Source: Phialocephala subalpina
Taxonomy: Eukaryota; Ascomycota; Leotiomycetes; Helotiales; Mollisiaceae
Length of the DNA: 64,000 bases
Assembly: GCA_900073065.1 (NCBI GenBank)
Contig: FJOG01000018.1
Location: forward strand, 324,475-388,474
Direction: 5' to 3'
In this document: in pieces, positions 56,581-64,000 of the stretch
Position numbering within the stretch: position 1 is the first letter of the stretch
Layout of the letters: each line of letters begins with the position of its first letter
The notes under the pieces: generated by a model
The model's input: the letters and a program-made list of their open reading frames with translations, nothing else
Told to the model about the DNA's origin: nothing
Database searches by the model: none
Translations under genes and position numbers: made by a program

Positions 56581-57680
56581 GTGTTGACACCGATATTTTG
56601 ATGGATGAGACGGAACCTTATAAGACTTATTGCTTTCTTATGTTAGTAACTCTCAAAGTTATCAGAAGTTTTCTATTGCCTTTCACGAAAAGTTCAACAA
56701 GGCAAACAGACGCACCAGAGACGCACAAGGACATACTCAGGCAGGACCTTGGAATCTAGCTCCATATCATGACCAGGGAGAAATTATGAAGGGAGTACTT
56801 TTATCCTATGCGCGAGTGCGTGCAATCGTGCCATGTTCGTTTGAGACTAACAGCGTAATAAGTCAAAGTCATAACCTTAATGCGTCCACGTGATATGTGG
56901 GAGGAAACGCCGACGACTTAAGCAGTCGTCCGCCCAGAAGCCTTGTCTCTTTCCAATAAGAAAAGCAAGCAATGATGGAGGAGCTTGATGGAGAAGCTAA
57001 GAATCTCTGGTCTCGACTAGATCTCTTTTCGCCAGAATTCGCAGCAAATTATTGACCGCACAATTGCCTTAAATAAGGGTTTCAATTGCGAAGTCATGTT
57101 TTCCCAAGATCGTCCCATCAATTGACAACTCTCGTTGTTAAGAATATCGGTGGGTGTCAGTTTGCTCAGCTGGAATCAAGTATTCATGTCCTCTTCCACA
57201 TCAACTTCCGACGATGACATAATATTGACAGCAACATGGTTCATGACAGAGAGAGCAATTACGTCCAATCTGGATGATGAACATGCTTTGAGTTACGCCA
57301 TTCTGAAATAGCTCACTTTCCATAGCTAGTCCTCTAGTACACTTGATACAAAGGGAGCATTCCACTCCTTGCCTTCGCCATCTCCCGATCCCCATTGAGC
57401 GGAACCTCCAACTCGTCCTAGTTTTTGTTTTCTCCTCTTCTTGGATTTTTATTGCTTTTATACGCCCACCTTCGAGGGTTCGGAAACTGCGATCAAGTGT
57501 TTAGTGCACGTGATTCGGTCAACCTCGAGCCTGGCCGTAGTTCCTTGTTCAACTTGTGCTGACCTCTTCCATATCAGAAGTATGAGAGAATGAATTGAGA
57601 AGAACTAGTTCCTGATTAGGGGTCTAGACAGTCAAGTGGAAAAGCTTCTTTGGAAAGTAGTATTTCTTCTAACCACACCA
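56581..57680. other. intergenic region downstream of the HET gene
   Basis: No gene supported. A further degenerate repeat core (CTCGTTGTTAAGAATATC) lies near 57131, and a CCAGACGAATGTTTTTGTG core in the other orientation at about 56563. Confidence 0.35.
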
Positions 57681-59765
57681 TCAATGAAGCTCGAAGTCTT
57701 GAAGCTCGAATTTCCCTTCCTTCAAAGCTGTCATTGCCTCGCCGTGCATGATTCCCGGTACGTACACCTCTCCATGAAGCTCATAATATCCATCAAAGGG
57801 GCGAAGCAACAGTGGTATTGCGCAGCCCAGGATGACGCAGACAAGATCTCCTGGTCTCGGGTCATGGGTGAGAGGTCGCACGATGTTGTTCCCTTCCGTC
57901 AGAACGGCAACGGAGTCTTTTCCGTACGTGTCGATGATGGGAACACCCCCTTCCGGGACTTTGTGATGCTCATGATAGGATTTACTCACTTTCTGAAGTA
58001 AGGTTTCGAAATTAGTCGATTTGTTGAGATGTTCTCGAAATCGATCAAAGTCCTCTTCAGTTGCCTTCGAGCTCAGTGTCAAACACTCTAACAATGTCTG
58101 CTTAAAATCTCTCCCACTCGCTTGTCGTGAACAGAAAATCTTCTCCATGTTCTGAAAGTCCGCAGGTTGTCTTGCGAATCCTAGGTGATCGGAATCGGCT
58201 GTTAAACGGTCATGAATGAAACCGGACACAGTAACAGTACTCAAGTCGTCTGCAAAGATTGCCATACTCTGGATTTCAGGGCTCACATTGATCGGTAGAT
58301 TTTTCAGGTAGCATTTGACAGTCGGTTCTACCTGAATAGACAACGATATGATACCATCAGGCTCGGACATCCAATCAGGGGTCCACGTCCGTCGAATTTT
58401 GCTGGGTCTTTTGCTACCACAGAGAGCCAATACGTCAAGCCTTTTAGTAGCTTCGGTAATTGCTCTCACGAAACTTGAATACACATCTTCGACAGATGTG
58501 CCGTAGTCCAAGATGAGCCCATCTGGAACATAATGTCCAAAGTCCTCGTTGAAGTATGCGTCGACCAGACCCAAGCAAGAGTATATTTTGTCCCTCGGGT
58601 CGGTGGCTTGAGATGAGACTGATTGTAAAACGGTTTTGAGTAAAAGTTCTCCTTTGTCAGTGTCTGTCCCTGGCTCCATCTTGAATCGACGGTGTCGATA
58701 TTGAGTACGCGCGATCGAGAGCCGCTGCATGCTATAGATGCACCTTAACTCAGGTGGACTCTCACTCAGGAAGCCATCTAGACGTGCTGCCTTCGTGATC
58801 AGATCTTGGAATCTATTCTGTCCACTGCAGACTAGAACAGAGTCTGATATTGGGGGGAACATCATTGCCTGCATTGCACCAAGAACATATTCTTGGACAA
58901 TCCATGCTCGATGGAACCATGGAGAGGTGAAGACAAGAGTCAGAATTGTATAGACCGTAGTCCTCAGATCGTGTGTTTCTCCAAATTTTGCCAACCAGGC
59001 ATGAAAAGTCCTTTCGTCTAGGTGCAGGTAGCCCCGTTCTTTCTTTTCCATGAAAAGTGCCAGAAGTTTAAGACAATTATCAACGAGTTCATCTCCCAGG
59101 CCCAACCAAACCACCAAAAAGTCAGCCTTTGCATAGATTCTTGCCATGATCCGAACTTGCACATTACGCTCATCCGAGTCTCTTTGGTTGATACAGAGGC
59201 CATCAATCCAAAGCAAGACTGAGTCTTCATACAATCGCGGGACACCTTCTCGGGCTGCTATCATATTCCATTTGCTTTCAGCCTCTTCTAGAAATTCTGC
59301 ATTGAAGGTTTTCCCAACATCATTGAGCAGAGAAGCTGCAGTCGCATGAGAAGTCGCATAGTCTACCATCGTCCATACTAGCCGATCGATTTCGGCTCGA
59401 GAAGCATCAGAGAACGACTCTCGATGACAATCACGGACGACCATTATGCTTCTAATCGCTGCTATGACTCTGTCTAGACCAGGATCGGCCTTCAAGCGTG
59501 GTGGTTCCCTTCGAAATTCCAGGAGTGCTGCCTCCAAATTCGGCTTCACAGACAGTTTCCGGCCGTCTACCGTGATAGGTCTGTCGCTCATGTCATCTCC
59601 CCACGTGTAAGAGACAGCAGCATAGTGCAGTGGAGAATCCTTGTCTCCTAGAGGCACAATTCGTAGATGACATTGAAGCGGATCCTCGGGCTCTCCTGGC
59701 AGGATCTCGAGGAGACGAATCTGACCGTCCTGCAGCGGGGTATAGACATATTCTTCCATCTCCAT
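57681..59765 (-). CDS. HET-domain (heterokaryon incompatibility) protein
   Basis: Intronless protein of 694 aa from the ATG at 59765. A further in-frame ATG at 59816 adds a hydrophobic 17-residue extension that I think is spurious. The N-terminal HET domain shows LHYAAVSYTWGDD, LLWIDGLCINQRDSDERN, QVRIMARIYAKADFLVVWLG and, later, SPWFHRAWIVQEYVLG, the three conserved HET blocks in order. The region between blocks 1 and 2 is longer than usual (about 110 residues). The rest contains DPRDKIYSCLGLVD and YVPDGLILDYGTSVEDVYS, standard for this family, and the common C-terminal part ending with GDLVCVILGCAIPLLLRP. HET proteins trigger non-self cell death after fusion. Located at the edge of a repeat-rich island. 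Confidence 0.93.
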   Translation of the reverse strand: MEMEEYVYTPLQDGQIRLLEILPGEPEDPLQCHLRIVPLGDKDSPLHYAAVSYTWGDDMSDRPITVDGRKLSVKPNLEAALLEFRREPPRLKADPGLDRVIAAIRSIMVVRDCHRESFSDASRAEIDRLVWTMVDYATSHATAASLLNDVGKTFNAEFLEEAESKWNMIAAREGVPRLYEDSVLLWIDGLCINQRDSDERNVQVRIMARIYAKADFLVVWLGLGDELVDNCLKLLALFMEKKERGYLHLDERTFHAWLAKFGETHDLRTTVYTILTLVFTSPWFHRAWIVQEYVLGAMQAMMFPPISDSVLVCSGQNRFQDLITKAARLDGFLSESPPELRCIYSMQRLSIARTQYRHRRFKMEPGTDTDKGELLLKTVLQSVSSQATDPRDKIYSCLGLVDAYFNEDFGHYVPDGLILDYGTSVEDVYSSFVRAITEATKRLDVLALCGSKRPSKIRRTWTPDWMSEPDGIISLSIQVEPTVKCYLKNLPINVSPEIQSMAIFADDLSTVTVSGFIHDRLTADSDHLGFARQPADFQNMEKIFCSRQASGRDFKQTLLECLTLSSKATEEDFDRFREHLNKSTNFETLLQKVSKSYHEHHKVPEGGVPIIDTYGKDSVAVLTEGNNIVRPLTHDPRPGDLVCVILGCAIPLLLRPFDGYYELHGEVYVPGIMHGEAMTALKEGKFELQDFELH

Positions 59766-60493
59766 CTTGGTGTGTCCTAGGTAGCTGAAGAATAGGAACG
59801 CAACAACGCTTACCAATCTCTGCCTATTAGGAAATGAGAGGTTGACAGGTAATCATGTGTCGAGTCTCACAGGCCTGAGATTGTGGAAACAAAAACCGCA
59901 AACGATGAGATTCAACGTCTGTATCACTTACTGTGATGTCGTTGTTGAAATTTGGACTTATGCAGCAAACTCTGCGGATCCTTGCCCAACGTTACACAAA
60001 AAGCCACAATGCGGCATGACTAATCGTGAAGTGCTGTCCACCAGCATAAGGCTCTGCACGTGACCTAGCCAATGATATCCTCAGTTCCCTTATTACACTG
60101 TACGAGACCTATTGAGGGGAGAATTCTGGATAAATTAGGGAGTATAACATCGTATCTGATTTGGAATCTCGGAATACAGTCAAGAATGAAAGGTTCTCAC
60201 CTAAAGTGGCACAGTTCAGCTACCTACCCCATTTGTCAATTTCACAAGCGAGAATGTCTCCCTCAGTATTAACTCTCCAGCATTTTGTTAGACTATTTCC
60301 TTCCCACAATGTTTGTTAGACTTGAATGCTTGAGAAGTGTTCCAATATACATTATCAAAGCTTTTCATCTTGCTTACAACGCTCAAATTCCATGTGCACG
60401 TTCAACGCCTAGCACCCGATACTCCTGACTCAGAAGCCCATGCATTTCAAAAATTCTTTGATCCCAATCAGACATCATTTCTACGATCGAACT
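59766..60493. other. intergenic region, promoter of the HET gene
   Basis: No gene supported. It separates the HET gene start from the 3' end of the CFEM gene. Confidence 0.4.
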
Positions 60494-61278
60494 TCAACTT
60501 CTCACCAATCCCCCAATTACGAAAACGAAAGGAAACACCAAGCCAACGTATAGACTCAGCACCCAAGGACTCGGTGCAAGTACACTAGCCGCCCCAGTAA
60601 AGGAAGGCTTAGCTGCCGTCGAAGTCCTACTCACAGCAGCAGGGCTTTCTGTCGTCCGTACATTTGCATCCGACGTCGTTGCACTCTCCCTTATAGCAGT
60701 ACCTGTCATCTCATTCGACTCAGACGTCGTCGCAGACGCTACTCCAGCCGATGTCCCTTCCTTCGTCGTCTCCGGCCCAGAAGTTGTCGTTCTTGAGGGC
60801 TCGCCTGCTGCTGTTCGCGTAACGTCACTTGTCGGAGTAGGAGAGGCAGTCGCAGACCCAGATCTGAACGTCGGTGTGTTAAGAGATTGAGATAGCGGGC
60901 AGGCGGTTGCCTTTGATGTTGCGCCGACGGTTTCGATTGATATTGTTGCTTCGGGAATGTAATATGGTATTGGGGAGGAGTACGCTGCGACGGAATCGGT
61001 GCCGTTGCAGTCGGCTGCTACGCATGAGTCGTAGTAGGAGAGGTATCCGCAGATGCAGGTTTGTGTTGTGAGTGGACAGTCTGGGTGTGAGGCTATATAT
61101 TCGAGTGCACATTCTTTCTGTGCAGAAGTTAGCGGCGAGTTACAAAGGAATGGAAGGAATGGAAGGAGAGGAGGCGACATACCGCACATTCCGGAATACC
61201 GTTTATTTCCTCTGCTCTCGTATTCGAGCACGCGAGTAGCAAGGCAACGAGCGAGATGGGTAGATAGTTCTGCTTCAT
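60494..61278 (-). CDS. CFEM-domain, GPI-anchored surface protein
   Basis: Two exons (61278-61183 and 61117-60494) join to 239 aa. The signal peptide MKQNYLPISLVALLLACSNT is followed by the CFEM domain: IPECAKECALEYI, HPDCPLTTQTCICG, YYDSCVAADCNGTD, eight Cys in the family spacing with the Asp-type DCPL position next to CIC. A Ser/Thr-rich stalk of about 120 residues leads to a hydrophobic C-terminal tail (SLYVGLVFPFVFVIGGL), consistent with GPI attachment. CFEM proteins bind heme or support surface sensing and virulence in fungi. The intron lies between the second and third Cys. The start at 61278, not 61318, gives the signal peptide and the first two Cys. Confidence 0.9.
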
Positions 61279-62681
61279 GATGTCTGTTCTTGATGCCATA
61301 TCTGGGGTACGGTGACAAGGGAAGCCAAGCTGTACTCAGATTGGGGTATCTCGTGAATAGAAAATCGAAGAAGACAACGACCGCAGAACGATGACTTAGA
61401 AAAAGGCGGCAACAAAAACGTCATAAAAGAAAACTCATCGTTCCCAAACTTTCCGATCAGTGCTGTCAACTTATAATCAGGGAAAATAGAGAGTTCCAGC
61501 CACATACTCACGAGAGTTCCAGGCTATGGAGCTCGAACAAGCTTTCACATTACGGTGGGCTTGGCGTCCTATATCATCTCAAAGATATACAACTTGCCCA
61601 ACCGCTTAGCATGGAGAGTATGACTTAGCCTCCACGCCTTCGCCGATACTCGCCACGCTCAGAAGTTTGAAGGTGAACTGAGGCATCTAGTTCTCGTCTT
61701 GGCGCAGTCTGGTGTCCCAAATGGTCGGTACTTGAATTCAAACAAAACTCAAATACTGTGTGGTGCCAAGCCAAAAATAGAAATGCGAGGAGTGGTCGGA
61801 AAGGTAGGAAACTGGTGTCAGGCTCTTCCGAAGGGTCGAATCGAGCTTTGAAGCTAAGGCCAAGAAAATGCGAATCTGGGACTGTCAACGTACTCCAGGT
61901 CTTGGTCGCTCAGCAATTTCTAGGCTAAGAGATATATGATGAGGGGAACTTGAAAGGAAAGCTGGAGATGCTGAGAGTCCAAGATCCGGAGTGCGTTGAG
62001 CTCAAGAATCCAAGAGAAATCCGAGGGGAAAAATCATGGAATGGAGAAAGCCGAGCATGGAGTGCATGTTGAGAGAAGCTTGAGAAAGAAACACGTTCTT
62101 TAGAGGCTGAAGCGAATGTTTCACTGGGCAGTCCGAGGTCAATCTATGGGGGGCTTGGCGGGGTAAGCGAGGCTTGGAAAGGAAAAGGAGGGGTCATGCT
62201 TGTGTGCTCCTTGGTGGTTACACGTGTCGGAAGCTTTGGAGGTTGATGAGAAATCGTAGTGCTAAGATTGGTGAGTGGATGAAAGGAAGAAAGGAAGGCT
62301 GGAGGGAGAGAATAGAGGAGGGAGGATGAGGATCACATGATTTGGTGTGTCCAGGATCGCGGGTCGCGTAAACCTCTCCGCAAGATGGAAGGATCAAGAT
62401 TTCATCATTATTTGACAAATTCACAAAAAGAATAACTTGAAAGTGGTCTGCCCTTCTTCTCGCACATTTGCAGCTCAATGGGGACTATGAATTGGCAATA
62501 ATTGGAGCTAGTGCTCCACGCGTGGCGTGAGTGATGGTCCCAATTTCGCGTTTCAGGATTGAGTCCGACGCGTCTTACAACTTTCAAAATATTTCATCTT
62601 CTTCACTTCTTCGTAAATTCTGATTTCCTTTACAACTTAGACGACATTAATCACCCAACAATCTTAATTCGTTCAGTCAAG
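61279..62681. other. intergenic region, no gene supported
   Basis: Short frames on both strands only. The right end (62600-62680) is a T/C-rich leader before the pseudogene start at 62682. Confidence 0.4.
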
Positions 62682-63340
62682 ATGGCGAAACGTAAGTCGA
62701 TGGTCCCGGCAGCTCTCCCAGCAGCAAAGAAAACCAAAATGGAACCTTTCCCAGTCGAAAAGTCCATGCTCCCCGAACACGATCATATGGAGAATATCCA
62801 TCTCGAAGAACTTATTTTCTTCGTCACGAGTTTCCAACATGCAGTTCGTGAGGGTTAATCCGCCGCGAAAGCAACTGCTCCTGCTGAAGAAGATCCTGCC
62901 GTGGTGAAGCAAAAGGCCAGCAAGCTCGCGGATATGATGGAAACCGGTATCACTAAACAAATGAAGTGGGAGTACGTCTCTTCCTATCATCTCTATTTTT
63001 AGCTCGACTGACAATATCCGCAACAGGCCCTCCTGCAAGACCGGCGGAAAATGATCCACATACTCGAGCATGGTTCCTAGCGAGGCCATCTTCTACGGAT
63101 TATGCAACCTAAAGAAGGAGAAGAAGGAGTGAAAGCAAAAGAAGATTCCATTGGACGACTTCGAGGATATCACTGGCGGGATTTCGGCATCGGTATGTGG
63201 GGCAAATTGAGGATATAGGGGTGGATGCTAATACGGTCCAGATACGATACGGATATCTCAAGATTGTCAGCAAAGATATCACGTTGAAGTGGGACAAAGA
63301 CGCCTTGAGCTTTACCGTCTCGGGTCTCTACGGTGTTTGA
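62682..63340 (+). pseudogene. three-exon gene of unknown family with three in-frame stops
   Basis: Exons 62682-62971, 63027-63192 and 63242-63340 keep good splice sites and one phase, and would give about 184 residues. The N-terminus is basic and NLS-like (MAKRKSMVPAALPAAKKTKM). The middle has AKATAPAEEDPAVVKQKASK and LADMMETGITKQMKW, the third part YGYLKIVSKDITLKWDKDAL. Stops interrupt it at 62856 (TAA), 63052 (TGA) and 63130 (TGA). Each could be one C-to-T change away from a sense codon (CAA or CGA). Splice structure preserved with only nonsense changes implies recent inactivation. Family not recognised. Confidence 0.6.
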
Positions 63341-63681
63341 TCGCACATCATTGTTCGTCCTTGGAAGCACACATTGGTTTTGGTGCTGGTTCTGTACGAG
63401 GGTTGAGGAGTCTCCGTGCTTTGTTAATGCTGTGTGTAGTGATATCCCTTAAGCGTGTATAAAAGCATCAATGTTTCTGCAACCAATTGAGTCTTTCATC
63501 TGCGTATCTTTTCTTGTATTGGCTCTGGAATCGCTGGTTTTGTCGCTAGCATCCATCGACTCGGAGTCGTTTTGTCTTCTCCTCTTAAGTTATTCTCCCC
63601 ATGTAAATTCTTGCCGCCTCTTCCGACTGTATGGGCAATGGTGTCCCATTTTGGGCTAAAAATCGTGCTTGAGGGGCTAGA
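63341..63681. other. intergenic gap
   Basis: No gene supported between the pseudogene and the right-edge oxidase relic. Confidence 0.4.
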
Positions 63682-64000
63682 CTAGCTATCTACCTCGGCC
63701 AGCAGGTCAACAAACTTGTTGAACGCATTTCCAGGATCATACTTCCTCTTGATCGAGACAAGCCTTTCATAATTCCCTCCATACGGGAACTTTGCGCCTT
63801 CTCCAAGTCCTGCAGTAGTAATATCAGCACCTGAATGTACAACCACCTCTGAATACTCCCCGTCATAATTTGTCTACTCCCCAACAGTGGTCTTAGAACC
63901 ATCATCTAAGTTCTCTTCCCACTGAGCTTTCGTCCTCTCCAATTCCTCTCACTATAATACCAATCTTTCTAATCCACTGCACACCTACTTCCTCACTTGC
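63682..64000 (-). pseudogene. C-terminal end of an FAD-linked oxidase (BBE-type), probably decayed, cut by the right edge
   Basis: The minus strand ends with GGNYERLVSIKRKYDPGNAF then NKFVDLLAEVDS and TAG at 63684-63682. The NYERLVxIKxKYDPxNxF pattern is the berberine-bridge C-terminal signature that closes many secreted fungal FAD oxidases. Upstream in the same frame come KAQWEENLDDGSKTTVGE and then a TAG, and further stops precede it, so the copy appears inactive unless introns were missed. Only the last 100 or so codons are inside the window. Confidence 0.5.

Noticed and set aside
43139..57680. Intact transposon in the gene-poor region
   Set aside because: No transposase, reverse transcriptase, terminal repeats or target-site duplications could be seen; only decayed tandem units.
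1..64000. CRISPR arrays, bacterial operons, rRNA genes
   Set aside because: No regularly spaced identical repeats, no ribosome-binding-site gene starts and no rRNA-like sequence; spliced fungal genes throughout.

Overview
The window is nuclear DNA of a filamentous ascomycete (Pezizomycotina). Genes are split by many short introns (about 46-100 nt, GT...CTAAC/CTGAC...AG). Lineage-typical families occur: a PTH11-like seven-helix protein, a CFEM protein, a HET-domain protein, WSC repeats, GH28, Zn2Cys6 and Ecl1. A Leotiomycetes-type genome would fit, but that is an inference. All exon junctions were read by eye from reading frame and splice signals.

Layout. 1-0.5 kb: decayed coding relic. 1.6-3.2 kb: seven-helix membrane protein. 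3.5-3.8 kb: broken NmrA-like gene. 4.9-9.9 kb: three secreted proteins (class 3 lipase/feruloyl-esterase type, a GPI-type S/T-rich protein, GH28 rhamnogalacturonase), suggesting plant-wall attack. 10-10.5 kb: a perfect 250-bp tandem duplication abutting a TXNDC17-like thioredoxin. 11.6-13.9 kb: a Cys-rich small secreted protein and a LITAF-like gene with an in-frame stop. 16-27.7 kb: six adjacent metabolic genes (class III aminotransferase, PhyH dioxygenase, ketopantoate-reductase-like enzyme, amino-acid permease, Zn2Cys6 regulator, class II aldolase) that look like a catabolic cluster. 27.7-28.7 kb: Cys-rich single-pass membrane protein. 29.7-30.8 kb: decayed unknown gene.

32.3-34.6 kb holds the most striking locus. 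A full-length U2 snRNA gene on the minus strand is interrupted by a 56-nt spliceosomal-type intron. A truncated U2 copy lies head-to-head with it and loses similarity exactly at the same exon junction. An alpha/beta hydrolase follows. 34.9-35.5 kb is a degenerate repeat array. 35.7-37.5 kb encodes an Mss116-like DEAD-box helicase, and 38.1-43.1 kb a giant secreted protein with a beta-propeller, Ig-like domains and five WSC domains.

43.2-57.2 kb is gene-poor. It carries several families of decayed tandem repeats, some still showing a shared peptide signature, around a single recognisable gene, an Ecl1-type life-span factor (53.3-54.4 kb). 57.7-59.8 kb is a HET-domain gene and 60.5-61.3 kb a CFEM protein. 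62.7-63.3 kb is a three-exon pseudogene with three in-frame stops. The right edge is a decayed FAD/BBE oxidase end.
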